A stretch of 64,000 nucleotides of DNA from Halomonas binhaiensis. GTDB lineage: Bacteria; Pseudomonadota; Gammaproteobacteria; Pseudomonadales; Halomonadaceae. This document shows, in pieces, positions 50,971 through 60,242 of this stretch. Position 1 is the first letter of the stretch, and every line of letters begins with the position of its first letter. The notes under the pieces were generated by a model. That model worked only from the letters and a program-made list of their open reading frames with translations. It was not told the origin of the DNA and made no database searches. Made by a program: the position numbers and the translations under genes. The stretch lies in assembly GCF_008329985.2 (NCBI RefSeq), contig NZ_CP038437.2:3782001-3846000 (forward strand), written 5' to 3'.

Positions 50971-51381
50971 ATGCGTTTTGACACACTACGCCTCGATCAT
51001 GTCGGTATCCGCGTCACGGATCTTGCGATAGCGGAGGACTTTTACGCCAAGCTGGGCTTCACCCGCGATCCCGAGGAGTTCTCACCAGAGGCCAAGGCCT
51101 GTGGGCTGGTGCATCCCACTGGTCTGCGGATCCACCTGATCTACAACGGCCAGCCTGCAGAGGAAGGCAACGTGCTGCTTGATGCGCCGGTCAAGCGGCC
51201 CGGCTACACGCACGCCGCCTTTATCATCGACAGCATGGACGAATTGGTGGAGTGGCTGGCGCGCGAAGATATCGGCATCAGCGAAGGGCCGGTCATGATG
51301 GGCCACGGTCGCCGTAACGTCTGCTTTATCCGTGACCCCGACCTGAATGTGCTGGAATTCAATGAGATATTGGCGCACTAG
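50971..51381 (+). CDS. VOC (glyoxalase) family protein
   Basis: A 136-residue VOC protein: LRLDHVGIRVTDLAIAEDFYAKLGFTRDPEE, with a His in the first metal position (His10), RIHLIYNG, YTHAAFIIDSMDELVEWL and NVCFIRDPDLNVLEFNEI with the closing Glu. It has the metal-ligand outline of glyoxalase I, but the substrate is open. AAGGAG lies 8 bases before the ATG. It is downstream of the GST gene and may share detoxification duties. Confidence 0.9.
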   Translation: MRFDTLRLDHVGIRVTDLAIAEDFYAKLGFTRDPEEFSPEAKACGLVHPTGLRIHLIYNGQPAEEGNVLLDAPVKRPGYTHAAFIIDSMDELVEWLAREDIGISEGPVMMGHGRRNVCFIRDPDLNVLEFNEILAH

Positions 51382-51418
51382 CGTATGAAAGCGTCCAGCA
51401 ATAAAGCGTAGACAACGA

Positions 51419-51453
51419 CTGTTCCTTTTCCCGTTTCCAGGCTGAAGGAACAG
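51419..51453. terminator. Hairpin between the convergent VOC and hydrolase genes
   Basis: CTGTTCCTT (51419-51427) pairs with AAGGAACAG (51445-51453). A second small hairpin, ACCCG with CGGGT, lies near 51469-51485 around a T-rich loop. Either may end transcription in both directions. Confidence 0.5.
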
Positions 51454-51522
51454 CCGCTTTACCGTCAGACCCGTTTCTTTCGGGTAGCCGGTGGAAAAGG
51501 CGGTCTCTTATCTGCGCCCCTT

Positions 51523-52521
51523 CTATGCCCCTCTTGTTGGCTCTCGCAAGAAGGCGATGATGGCATCGAAGGCCTGCCAGCGGCCTGGTTCCATCAGGAT
51601 CATATGAGTGCCGCTGCCAATCTCGATCCAACGTCGATAGCTAGCGTTATCAAGACGTGAGAACAGATCCTGCATCATGTCGAGTCGCACATCCTGGTCC
51701 CACTCGGCGTGCACCAGCAGTACCGGAGCGGTGATTGCTCCCGGGTCATAGAGTGGACGACCGGCAAGCCAATGTTCACGGGTATCCTGGATTGCCCCGC
51801 CAGGAGCCCGAATGGTGCCCGATTCGGGAGCATCCAGATCGGTGGCATTGGTCACTGCAGCCCACTGCTCGAACCAGCCTGGTGGCAACAAGGCCTCGTG
51901 CTGTTCTATCGGCACTCCCGTCAACCATGCCTCACGGAAGGCATCGACATTCACTGAACGCCAAGCCGTCAGCGGCTGGCCTGCATCGATGCGCAATGGT
52001 CGACTCGACAGCCATAACGGTGCTACCAGCACCAGTTTTTCGATGTACTCGCCATGCTGGCTGGCATAGATCCCTGCGACCGAGCCACCCCAGGACATGG
52101 CTACGAGATTGAGGCGCTCGATGGCATTTTCGTCAAGAATGTATTCGACTGCCGAAGCCAGATCTCGCGCTGCGACGCGAGCCGGTGTCAGTGGCGGGTT
52201 GGCATCGTCTGGCGCTGACATCTCGACCGGTCGAGTCGAACCTCCGTAGCCCCTGGCATCCACTGCCCAGACGTCAAATCCGGCCATGGCCAACACGTCC
52301 ATGAACGAAGCGCCATCCACAGGAACGTCGAACAGGCTCTCGCTGGGAAAGGTGGCACCGTGCATCAGCAGCAACGTGTTGCACGAGCTGGGCTCGCACA
52401 TATCGGAACGACGTCTCCGACGTAGCTGCAACTGGATACCGGAAGTATCGCTGTCAATAAGATATGTATCGCGACGTACTTCATCTCGACCTAGTTCATC
52501 CACCGAGGCGCCAGTGTTCAT
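51523..52521 (-). CDS. Alpha/beta-fold hydrolase
   Basis: A 332-residue alpha/beta hydrolase with the oxyanion strand LLLMHGATFPS, the nucleophile elbow AMSWGGSVAG, the acid in HAEWDQD and the base in GTHMILMEP. GGGAG lies 7 bases before ATG 52521, which overlaps the stop of the metallo-hydrolase gene by ATGA. The two should be made together and may act in sequence on one ester or lactone. Confidence 0.9.
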   Translation of the reverse strand: MNTGASVDELGRDEVRRDTYLIDSDTSGIQLQLRRRRRSDMCEPSSCNTLLLMHGATFPSESLFDVPVDGASFMDVLAMAGFDVWAVDARGYGGSTRPVEMSAPDDANPPLTPARVAARDLASAVEYILDENAIERLNLVAMSWGGSVAGIYASQHGEYIEKLVLVAPLWLSSRPLRIDAGQPLTAWRSVNVDAFREAWLTGVPIEQHEALLPPGWFEQWAAVTNATDLDAPESGTIRAPGGAIQDTREHWLAGRPLYDPGAITAPVLLVHAEWDQDVRLDMMQDLFSRLDNASYRRWIEIGSGTHMILMEPGRWQAFDAIIAFLREPTRGA

Positions 52522-53462
52522 GCTTGGACTCCCTGAACGAACTGCCAATCGAAACCCTGTGCATGTCGGCTGACCCTGCCGACGGAACTGTCACCGAAGT
52601 GTGTAGTAAAGACCAGGGCATCGAGCTCGACGGCTTGACGCATGGCCTTGTCACGGGATTGCCTTGCGGCCTGCGCGAACTCGCAATACACCGAGTTGAC
52701 CTCGGGATGTCGGAACTGCAATGGGTGGTGCATGATGTCGCCCCAAAACAGCGCCGTCTGGCCTTGAGAGGTCAAGGAGATGGAGGCATGGTCAATGCTG
52801 TGCCCAGGGGTGGAATGGAAGCGAAAGCCCTCAATCTCGGTATCGTCGATATCGATTCGCTGATCCAGCCCAGCCTCCACGATAGGCAGGACACTATCTT
52901 CAAAGACGCCGCCAATCGGCTCGTGTCCCGGCTCACCAAGCCCTGCCTGCCGCAGGATTGGCGCTACCGCATCGCGTTCCTGGGAAAGCGCCCGGTTATA
53001 CGCGTATTCACGTTCGGAAAAGACATAGCGAGCATTGGGGAAGGTCGCCACCCAACTCCCGCCCTGTAGCGTGGTGTTCCAGCCAACATGATCGGCATGA
53101 ATATGGGTCAGCAGTACCAGATCCACCGTCTCGGGCGATACGCCGATCGCCTTCAGTCGCTCCAGAAAGGGTTCATCGAGCTGATGGAACAGCGGTGCCG
53201 TTGGGCGCTGCTTGTCGTTACCAGTGGCCGTATCGACCAACACGGTGTGCGTCGGCGTCTGGACCACCCAGGCGTGGATGCTCTGGCGCAGCAAGCCGTG
53301 ATCGGCGTCGAAGCTTCGCTCGCCCCAATGCATGGCGGCGCGGGCCAGTACCTGGGCATCGCCTTGCGGGAACAGCTGCTCGGTCTCGACAGTATCCAGG
53401 GCGAGTTCCGGCACTTTGGTGATCAAGGCATTGCCGACACGAAACGTTGTCAGAGGCGTCAT
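52518..53462 (-). CDS. Metallo-beta-lactamase-fold hydrolase, lactonase-like
   Basis: A 314-residue MBL protein with the zinc motif THIHADH (119-125), then TPGHSIDHASI, LFWGDIMHHP and FTTHFGD, so both metals can be bound. The arrangement is like AHL-lactonase/AttM and methyl-parathion-hydrolase relatives. A quorum-quenching or ester-hydrolase role is possible but not shown. It is the first gene of a two-gene operon and is divergent from a LysR regulator. Confidence 0.9.
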   Translation of the reverse strand: MTPLTTFRVGNALITKVPELALDTVETEQLFPQGDAQVLARAAMHWGERSFDADHGLLRQSIHAWVVQTPTHTVLVDTATGNDKQRPTAPLFHQLDEPFLERLKAIGVSPETVDLVLLTHIHADHVGWNTTLQGGSWVATFPNARYVFSEREYAYNRALSQERDAVAPILRQAGLGEPGHEPIGGVFEDSVLPIVEAGLDQRIDIDDTEIEGFRFHSTPGHSIDHASISLTSQGQTALFWGDIMHHPLQFRHPEVNSVYCEFAQAARQSRDKAMRQAVELDALVFTTHFGDSSVGRVSRHAQGFDWQFVQGVQA

Positions 53463-53535
53463 GAGGTTTTCCTGTTGACTGATGACAGCAGCCAGGGTAT
53501 TCCTGTCATCACCATTAGAAAAATCGATTCAAAGA

Positions 53536-54459
53536 ATGCAGCCAATTGATCATTTCGATCTTCGTAACTTCGACCTGAACCTGTTGATCGCCTTCGACGC
53601 GATGATGCGCGAGCGCAGTGTGACCCGAGCCGCAGAAAGGCTGAAGATTCGCCAGCCGGCCATGAGCCACAACCTTTCGTTGCTAAGAACCCTGTTTCAG
53701 GACGAACTGTTCGTGCGTGTGGGGACGGCCATGCAACCGACAGCGCGGGCTCAAGCCTTGGCCAATCCGATAGCGCAGGCACTGAGTGCGATGCAATCGA
53801 TCATCCATGACACCTCGGAATTCGACCCCGCACGTGACCAGCGTATCTTTCGAATGGGGTTCTCCAGTGAGGTAGAACTGCTGTTGATGCCAGAGCTTGC
53901 TTCGCATCTGCGTCAACAGGCTCCGGGAGTGAGACTCCATGGCCGCCCGGTGCAGCAGCGCGATGTCTACCGCATGCTGGATGACCGAGCGCTGGACCTG
54001 GCGATCGGTTGCTTCGACAGTCAGGCTCAGCGTTATCGACAACAATTGCTGTTCGAACAGTCGCTGAGTTGCGTGTTTCACCCCGACATGATGGCACTCG
54101 GAGAGACGGTCTCTCTCGAGGAATACTTGAACCTGCCGCATGCTCTCGTCAGCCTCAGCGAGAGTCTGCATGGCTGTCTCGAATCGGCACTCGATGCCGT
54201 CGGTGGCAAACTCAACGTGGCCGCTACCTCGTCGGAGTTCCTCGGCGTGCTGGGCATGATCGCGAACGCCCCGCTGATCGCTACGCTACCGACCCGAATG
54301 GCTCGACGTTACGGCAAGGCGTTCGGCCTGCGAGTGGCCCCGCTGCCGATGACGCTGACGGTACCCGACGTGTCCCTGGTGTGGACGGCTCAGGAGGATA
54401 ACCACCCTGCATCGCAATGGTTGCGAAATGAGATTGCCGACATACTGGGACGGATGTAA
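53536..54459 (+). CDS. LysR-family regulator, NodD/NahR-like
   Basis: A 307-residue LysR regulator. The head DLRNFDLNLLIAFDAMMRERSVTRAAERLKIRQPAMSHNLSLLR is that of the NodD/NahR/LinR group, whose inducers are aromatic or lactone-like molecules. ATG at 53536 starts the conserved region. It is divergent from the lactonase-like operon, with 73 bases between starts, and presumably regulates it. Confidence 0.92.
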   Translation: MQPIDHFDLRNFDLNLLIAFDAMMRERSVTRAAERLKIRQPAMSHNLSLLRTLFQDELFVRVGTAMQPTARAQALANPIAQALSAMQSIIHDTSEFDPARDQRIFRMGFSSEVELLLMPELASHLRQQAPGVRLHGRPVQQRDVYRMLDDRALDLAIGCFDSQAQRYRQQLLFEQSLSCVFHPDMMALGETVSLEEYLNLPHALVSLSESLHGCLESALDAVGGKLNVAATSSEFLGVLGMIANAPLIATLPTRMARRYGKAFGLRVAPLPMTLTVPDVSLVWTAQEDNHPASQWLRNEIADILGRM

Positions 54460-54532
54460 ATGATGTTCTAGGCCGGGTGTAAATGGTGTTCTAGATAGCG
54501 TATCGCGCACTTGGCGTGGTGGGTGTGACGGT

Positions 54533-55375
54533 TCACTGGCAGGTAAATCGCGTTATTTGCACATCCACGCTAACGGTCAGCGATTCCAATGCCGCGGCTC
54601 GCGCTCGCCCCTCGGCATTGGCACGGTGAAGATGTGGTGTCATGGCCAGCAGGTCAGCAATCTGTGCGGCATGGGCAAGATCGATCGTGTAGCTCAGCCT
54701 CTCGCAGGATGTCCGAGTAAAACCTTCCGGCACGCTATTGTCTTCGTTGCGCGGCGACTTGATCGTGGGATAGATAACTTCGCGTAATTCACGCAAGTGA
54801 TCAGCGCCAGCATCAACCTGAAGCAGCTCACCGCCTGGCTTCAGCACGCGGGCAAACTCCGTGTATACGGGGAAGCCGAACATGCATAACACCCGCTCCA
54901 GGCTACACGTTTGAACAGGCAACTGAGCATTGGTGCCTACCACCCAGGTGGCAGCCTTCTGGCTTTTAGCAGCCGCGAGCACCGCCCACTTGGAGATATC
55001 CACACCCAGTAGCGCCAGCTTTTGGTCATCACCGGCGGCGCCTTCCAGCTCACGCAGGTAGTAGCCCTCTCCACTGCCGGCATCAAGGCAGTGCAGCGCC
55101 CTATCCGCAGGCGCTTCCTTCAGCACTGCCTGGGCCACAGCCTGGGCAATCGGCTGATAATGACCAGCCTCGAGGAAGCGCCGCCGCGCCGCGACCATTT
55201 CCTTGCTATCCCCGGGATCACGGGAACGCTTGCGCTGCACTGGCAACAGATGCACATAGCCTTGTCGAGCGATGTCAAAACCATGGCCAGCCTCGCAACA
55301 CCAGGCGCCATCGCGTCGATGCAGCGGATCTCCATCCAATGGGCAAGCCAGTGCTTCGAACGCTATTGTACTCAT
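54533..55375 (-). CDS. rlmA: 23S rRNA (guanine-745-N1)-methyltransferase RlmA
   Basis: A 280-residue SAM-dependent methyltransferase with the RlmA zinc-finger head (LACPLDGDPLHRRDGAWCCEAGHGFD), the peptide GYVHLLPVQRKRSRDPGDSKEMVAARR typical of this enzyme, and SAM motif I CLDAGSGEGYYL. It methylates G745 in helix 35 of 23S rRNA. ATG at 55375 begins the conserved sequence. It looks monocistronic. Confidence 0.93.
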   Translation of the reverse strand: MSTIAFEALACPLDGDPLHRRDGAWCCEAGHGFDIARQGYVHLLPVQRKRSRDPGDSKEMVAARRRFLEAGHYQPIAQAVAQAVLKEAPADRALHCLDAGSGEGYYLRELEGAAGDDQKLALLGVDISKWAVLAAAKSQKAATWVVGTNAQLPVQTCSLERVLCMFGFPVYTEFARVLKPGGELLQVDAGADHLRELREVIYPTIKSPRNEDNSVPEGFTRTSCERLSYTIDLAHAAQIADLLAMTPHLHRANAEGRARAAALESLTVSVDVQITRFTCQ

Positions 55376-55592
55376 GCTCACTTTTCTCTCTTCATCATCC
55401 TGTAGGCACACAGGTCATCATCCAGCCACATATTGTAAGCCGCTGCAGCGCCTTTTACCGCAGCTACCGCACCGGCTTCTTCTTGCTGTCCCCCTGTTTC
55501 TTTCTGCCCCCTGTGCTTCACTGCCAGGATACGCTAGCATCCTTAGCATACGAATTATAAACCCGCTATTGCACGTTGATGACCCGCAGCCC

Positions 55593-55631
55593 ATCCGGGC
55601 CGGTGTCCCTCCGGATACCGGCCCGTTTCTT
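55593..55631 (+). promoter_or_regulatory. Attenuator-like leader hairpin before the efflux operon
   Basis: CGGGCCGGT (55596-55604) pairs perfectly with ACCGGCCCG (55617-55625) and is followed by TTTCTT, a weak intrinsic terminator 45 bases before the pump start codon. An alternative pairing, ATCCGG (55593-55598) with CCGGAT (55611-55616), shares bases with the first and excludes it. No plus-strand gene upstream needs a terminator here. The rest of 55376-55675 shows no gene; an AATTATAAA stretch near 55551 may be a -10 region. Confidence 0.55.
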
Positions 55632-55675
55632 GCGCGTCAATGGGTCCCTCCCCGACTGCATGAAGGAGAGTCTCC

Positions 55676-57256
55676 TTGTCGAATGACACCTCTCTGCGCG
55701 AGACGCCCCCCATGACTCAGGTGGAACGTCTGTTCAAGCGCTATGGCCCTCGCTATCGATTATGGGTAACGCTCACGGTGATGCTGGGCCTGGTAGCGCT
55801 CGGTATGTCGATCACTATCGTCAATGTGGCGATTCCCTATATCAAGGGTGCCTTCGGCATGAGCGATTCCCAGGTACAGTGGCTATCCACCGGTTTCCTG
55901 GCCTCCACCACCGTATCGCTGCTGGTCGCACCCTGGTTGGTAGCCGCCATCGGCCAGCGTGCTACTTTCATGGGCCTTTTGCTGGTATTCATCGCAGCAT
56001 CGATCCTCGGCGGCCTGGGCCAAGGCATGGCAACACTGGTCGCCGCCCGCATTATCCAGGGCGCGATGACCGGGTTGATCCGACCGGTGGCCATGCAGGC
56101 GTTGTTCGCTGCCTACCCCCCGGAAGGACGGGGCATGGCTGTGGCCATGTACGGCATGTGTCTGGGGTTGCCGTTGACGTTGGCAACGGTGATCGGCGGC
56201 TGGCTAGTGGAGAACTTCACCTGGCGATACGTATTCTTCATTACCCTGCCGATCTGCCTGGCGGCGGTAGCGATGGGCTATATTTTCCTGCCATCGCGTG
56301 AGCAGAAGGGGCCGCGTCCACCTTTCGACTGGGCGGGTGTCGCCATGCTCTTCGCCGCGGTCTTCTCCATCCTCACGGCGCTCTCCAACGGCCAGCGCTG
56401 GGGCTGGGACGATCCACGAGTGCCAGTGCTGGTGCTGTTCTCGCTACTCTGTGCCGCAAGTTTCATTGCCTGGCAAAGGCACACCAAACACCCGCTGCTC
56501 GACCTGGCGATCTTCCGCTACCGGATCTTCGTGGTCGGCGCCCTGGCGATGCTGCTATTCGGCGGTGCCTTCTACGGCGTGATGTATCTGCTGCCACAGT
56601 TTGTGCAGTCGGTCCTGCACTACAGCCCCATCACCGCCGGGATGATCTTCGTACCATCGACAGCAGTGCTCGGCGTTCTGGTGCCACTGGTAGGCTGGCT
56701 CAGCGACCGCCACCCACCACACTGGATCACCCTGCCGGGACTGGCTTGCACGGTGTTCTCGGTATGGCACATGGCACAGATGGACTGGAACACCTCCTTC
56801 GCTTTCCTGGCCGGCAGCATGGCGATCATGTCCATCGGCATGGCGTCCTTCCCACCACCCACGCTGTCCAATGCCATCGCTGCGCTTCCGCTGCAGCTTA
56901 CCGGTCACGGCTCAGGAGCGATCAACTTCGCCATGCAGCTGGGGGGAGCGTTAGGTACAGCGGGCCTGGTCATTCTGCTCGACCGCCAGACAGCGCTGCA
57001 TGGCCACCACCTGAATGCAGGCATCAATGCCAATAACGCCATGGCCAATGAACAACTCAGCTACTTGGCGGAGTTGACCGCCCGTCTCGGCATTCCAGAT
57101 ACCCAGCAGCAGACCATGGCGGGTTATCTGACAGGGCGCCTGGAGTCGATCTGGGCCTCGCTCCTCGCCTACCAGGATGGTTTCTGGCTACTGGTAGGCG
57201 TCCTGTTGATCGTCAGCATTCCCTCGGTGCTGCTCAGCCGCTGGCGGTATGCCTAA
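55676..57256 (+). CDS. DHA2 family MFS efflux permease, EmrB-like
   Basis: A 526-residue transporter with 14 predicted helices. DHA2 landmarks are VNVAIPYIKGAFGMSDSQVQWLSTGF in the first helices, QGAMTGLIRPVAMQALF and WLVENFTWRYVFFITLP. It exports hydrophobic drugs across the inner membrane and, with the HlyD partner downstream and an outer-membrane channel, across the envelope. The start is taken as TTG at 55676 because AAGGAGA lies 6 bases upstream; the first ATG (55712) lacks a site. Confidence 0.9.
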   Translation: MSNDTSLRETPPMTQVERLFKRYGPRYRLWVTLTVMLGLVALGMSITIVNVAIPYIKGAFGMSDSQVQWLSTGFLASTTVSLLVAPWLVAAIGQRATFMGLLLVFIAASILGGLGQGMATLVAARIIQGAMTGLIRPVAMQALFAAYPPEGRGMAVAMYGMCLGLPLTLATVIGGWLVENFTWRYVFFITLPICLAAVAMGYIFLPSREQKGPRPPFDWAGVAMLFAAVFSILTALSNGQRWGWDDPRVPVLVLFSLLCAASFIAWQRHTKHPLLDLAIFRYRIFVVGALAMLLFGGAFYGVMYLLPQFVQSVLHYSPITAGMIFVPSTAVLGVLVPLVGWLSDRHPPHWITLPGLACTVFSVWHMAQMDWNTSFAFLAGSMAIMSIGMASFPPPTLSNAIAALPLQLTGHGSGAINFAMQLGGALGTAGLVILLDRQTALHGHHLNAGINANNAMANEQLSYLAELTARLGIPDTQQQTMAGYLTGRLESIWASLLAYQDGFWLLVGVLLIVSIPSVLLSRWRYA

Positions 57257-57286
57257 TCCTTTTTCGCTCGTTCGAGGATCTTCGAC

Positions 57287-58444
57287 ATGACAACACCAAG
57301 CTCACAAGCCGCATCCCGCCGCTTGCCCAAAGCCTCCCGGCTAGCACTGCTCACCCTGTTGGTGCTGGCCTGTCTGATCTGGGCTGGCCTGGCGATTTAT
57401 CACCGCCTGACGCATGTCAGTGCCCAGGATGCGCGGGTAATGGCCGATCAAGTCACCATCAGCAGCCGCCTGCCAGGCTGGGTCACGGATTTCACCCTTA
57501 TCGAGGGAGACACTCTGGCCAAGAACGACATGGTCGCGCGGCTTTACAGCCAACCGGATGAGCGCCAGCTCGAGGCACTGCAAGCTGGAGTAGCCGCTGC
57601 ACAGGCCCGGCTGAACTACCAGAACTCACGTCTGAAGCTGTCCCAGGCACAGCTCGAGGGCGGGCTGAATATCACCCAGCAGGAGCTGGAGGCCAGTCGA
57701 GCCGCCATGGATGCCGCCAATGCGCGTCTGGAGCAGGCTCGCAAGGACTATGAGCGCTCCAACTCCTTGCTGGCCAGGCACTCGGTCTCGCAGCAGCAAC
57801 GTGACGAGGACTACTACGCCCTGCAATCTGCCCAGGCGGAGTCCCGCCAGGCCACCCAAGAAGTGGCCGTCAGCCAGGCTCAGGCCGACAACGCCCAGGT
57901 CGGCTTCATCAACGGTTCGCAGATGCCACTGCCCAATCCCGACGTGATTCGCGCCCAGTTGGAGATGGCGACTCAGGAGCTGGCCCAGGCTCGTTCCCAG
58001 GTGGCTCAGCAACAGTTGCGCCTCAGCGACCTGCAAGTGCCAAGCCCGATCGGCGGGATAGTCGACAAGACACTGATCGACGAGGGCGAATACATCAGCG
58101 CCGGTCAGCCGATCCTGATGATGCATAACCCCGACGCCCTGTGGGTCGAGGCCAACATCAAGGAAACCGATGTTGGCGAGCTGCGTCTCGGCCAGCCGGT
58201 CGACATCACCGTCGATGCCTACCCCAACGACGACTTCCATGGCCATGTCGCCGTCATCGGACGCGCCGCGACCAGCCAATTCGCGCTGTTGCCAGACCCC
58301 AACCCGTCCGGCAACTTCACCAAGATCACTCAGCGTATTCCTGTGCGTATTGCCCTGGATGATGGCCCCTTCGAGCTGATCGGCCCCGGAATGATGGTCG
58401 AGGTCGACATCGATGTCACCGTGGATGGCCAGCGCCATGGCTGA
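57287..58444 (+). CDS. HlyD/EmrA-like membrane fusion protein
   Basis: A 385-residue periplasmic adaptor with one N-terminal helix (LALLTLLVLACLIWAGLAIY, about 18-37), split lipoyl halves, a long coiled-coil hairpin (residues about 95-245, rich in Gln/Ala) and a beta-barrel with LWVEANIKETDVGELRLGQPV. It links the EmrB-like pump to an outer-membrane channel. It starts 30 bases after the pump gene in the same operon. No TolC gene is nearby. Confidence 0.93.
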   Translation: MTTPSSQAASRRLPKASRLALLTLLVLACLIWAGLAIYHRLTHVSAQDARVMADQVTISSRLPGWVTDFTLIEGDTLAKNDMVARLYSQPDERQLEALQAGVAAAQARLNYQNSRLKLSQAQLEGGLNITQQELEASRAAMDAANARLEQARKDYERSNSLLARHSVSQQQRDEDYYALQSAQAESRQATQEVAVSQAQADNAQVGFINGSQMPLPNPDVIRAQLEMATQELAQARSQVAQQQLRLSDLQVPSPIGGIVDKTLIDEGEYISAGQPILMMHNPDALWVEANIKETDVGELRLGQPVDITVDAYPNDDFHGHVAVIGRAATSQFALLPDPNPSGNFTKITQRIPVRIALDDGPFELIGPGMMVEVDIDVTVDGQRHG

Positions 58445-58497
58445 CATCATCGCGACCATGGCATTCGGCTGAGACAAGGGAAGGTACAGAGACAAGA

Positions 58498-58518
58498 GAG
58501 GGCAACGTGCTTGCCCTC
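58498..58518. terminator. Hairpin between the convergent pump and hydrolase genes
   Basis: GAGGGCAA (58498-58505) pairs with TTGCCCTC (58511-58518) around CGTGC. It lies between the emrA-like gene end and the dienelactone-hydrolase end. Confidence 0.6.
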
Positions 58519-58564
58519 ATCGTCGAGCTTGGCAGGGGAAAACCATCCGTCCTTGCCATACAAC

Positions 58565-59305
58565 TCAGCGAAGCGTGCGCTCGAGCAGTTCGAACATCTC
58601 GGCCCACCCCTTGTCGGCCGCGGCCTTGTCATAGATGGGAAAGTCCGGCTTCATCCAGCCGTGAGACGCACCTCGATACAGTTCACTACGATACCTCACC
58701 CCAGCATCGCTCAACGCTCTCTCGAAACGTTCGGCCATTGCCGGTGGGTAGCTCTTGTCATTGTCGGCCACAGCGATATACAACTCGGCCTGGATCTTCG
58801 GTGCCAGCAGATGCGGGCTGGTGGGCTGGTCGGTGGCCAGATTGCCGCCATGAAAGCTCACCGCTGCCGCCACGCGATCCGGATAGTGGGCAGCGGCGGT
58901 GATCGCCATGCCACCCCCCATGCAGAAGCCGACCATGGCGACCTTGCCACCGATGACATCTTCACGCGCATCCAGATACTTCAGAAACGCCTCGGTATCC
59001 GCTGCTGCCTTATGGTTGTCGGTGCTGGCCATCAGCGGCCCGATCACGGCACGAAAATCGTCACCGGCAAAGATGTCCTTCGGTACCAGCGGGCCGTAGT
59101 TTCCCAAGCGGTAGAACAGGTCCGGCAACAGCACCAGGTAGCCACTAGCGGCGATGGTTTCTGCCATCTGCTTGAGCCCAGGCCGGATGCCAAAGGCATC
59201 CATATAGACAATCACTGCAGGCCATGGGCCTTGCCCTTCCGGGGTGAACACATAGGCAGGGCATTCTCCGTCCCTGGCCTGGAGGGTGATCTCGTCGTAG
59301 GTCAT
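58565..59305 (-). CDS. Dienelactone hydrolase family protein
   Basis: A 246-residue alpha/beta hydrolase with the dienelactone-hydrolase elbow VGFCMGGGMAI, in which Cys replaces Ser as nucleophile. The acid is in VADNDKSYPP and the base in GASHGW. ATG at 59305 is used because AAGGAG is 8 bases upstream. No aromatic-ring pathway is nearby, so this may be a general esterase or thioesterase rather than a catabolic ClcD. Confidence 0.91.
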   Translation of the reverse strand: MTYDEITLQARDGECPAYVFTPEGQGPWPAVIVYMDAFGIRPGLKQMAETIAASGYLVLLPDLFYRLGNYGPLVPKDIFAGDDFRAVIGPLMASTDNHKAAADTEAFLKYLDAREDVIGGKVAMVGFCMGGGMAITAAAHYPDRVAAAVSFHGGNLATDQPTSPHLLAPKIQAELYIAVADNDKSYPPAMAERFERALSDAGVRYRSELYRGASHGWMKPDFPIYDKAAADKGWAEMFELLERTLR

Positions 59306-59520
59306 CGTCATGTCTCCTTGCGGCAGCGCCCTGACGCCTTGCTGATAAGCGTTTCGAGGTAATGGGTACAGCTCATGAAACGAGCCGCTCTCTCGACAGG
59401 AGCGGCCCATGGTAGCAGTGAACCCACTGTAATGGCCCAGTGACATCTGCCCCTTGCTTGGCGAGGCATGCAATAACATGTAACATCAAAGATTACGTCA
59501 CATGCTCGTCTGGAGGAAAC

Positions 59521-60228
59521 ATGCAACGCAAAGAGCTGGAAGCGATCTTCGATCAACAAGCCGACGGTTACGACCAGCAATGGTCCAGACTGGCTCCGAT
59601 TCGTGATGGATTGAACCTGCTGGTCAGCGCAGTGTTTTCCGGTCTTCCCGCCGATGCACGAGTGCTGTGTGTCGGGGCCGGAACCGGCTCCGAGATTCTC
59701 CACCTCGCGCAGCGCTTTCCCGAATACCACTTCACGGCCGTGGAGCCTTCCGCGTCGATGCTGGAAGTCTGCCGCCGCCGCACGGAGGAACACGGGATTG
59801 CATCTCGCTGCGAGTTTCACAACGGCTATCTCGAGACGCTGGCACCCTCGACGCCCTTCGATGCGGCCACCTCGCTCCTTGTGTCCCAGTTCATCATGGA
59901 AGAAGAAAAGCGGTCGGATTTCTTTCGCGAGATCGCCGGGCGGCTTCGGCCAGGTGGCTATCTGGCCAGCGCCGACCTGGCGTCAGACATGAATTCCCCG
60001 GAGTATCAAAGCCTGCTGGACGTCTGGGTGCAACTGATGAGCGCCGGGGATGTAGCCCCTGACACGGTAGAACGGTTCCGCGCCATGTACGGCCGCGACG
60101 TCGCAGTACTGCCACCCGAGCGCATCAGTGCCATCATGACAGCAGGAGGATTCGATGCACCGGTGCCATTCTTCCAGGCCGGGCTGGTTCACGCCTGGTA
60201 TGCCAGGCGGACATCGAGTGGCATTTGA
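59521..60228 (+). CDS. Class I SAM-dependent methyltransferase
   Basis: A 235-residue methyltransferase: MQRKELEAIFDQQADGYDQQWSR, then motif I VLCVGAGTGSEIL with VEPSASMLEVCRRR, and a GGYLASADL strand. TGGAGGAAAC precedes the ATG. It is an orphan, converging with the ArsR gene, and the substrate is unknown. Confidence 0.9.
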   Translation: MQRKELEAIFDQQADGYDQQWSRLAPIRDGLNLLVSAVFSGLPADARVLCVGAGTGSEILHLAQRFPEYHFTAVEPSASMLEVCRRRTEEHGIASRCEFHNGYLETLAPSTPFDAATSLLVSQFIMEEEKRSDFFREIAGRLRPGGYLASADLASDMNSPEYQSLLDVWVQLMSAGDVAPDTVERFRAMYGRDVAVLPPERISAIMTAGGFDAPVPFFQAGLVHAWYARRTSSGI

Positions 60229-60242
60229 TGACGCCATAGACA

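Noticed and set aside
50615..50981. Open frames on both strands across the 42-bp array
   Set aside because: They result from a repeat length divisible by three. The real VOC start has its own ribosome-binding site after the array.
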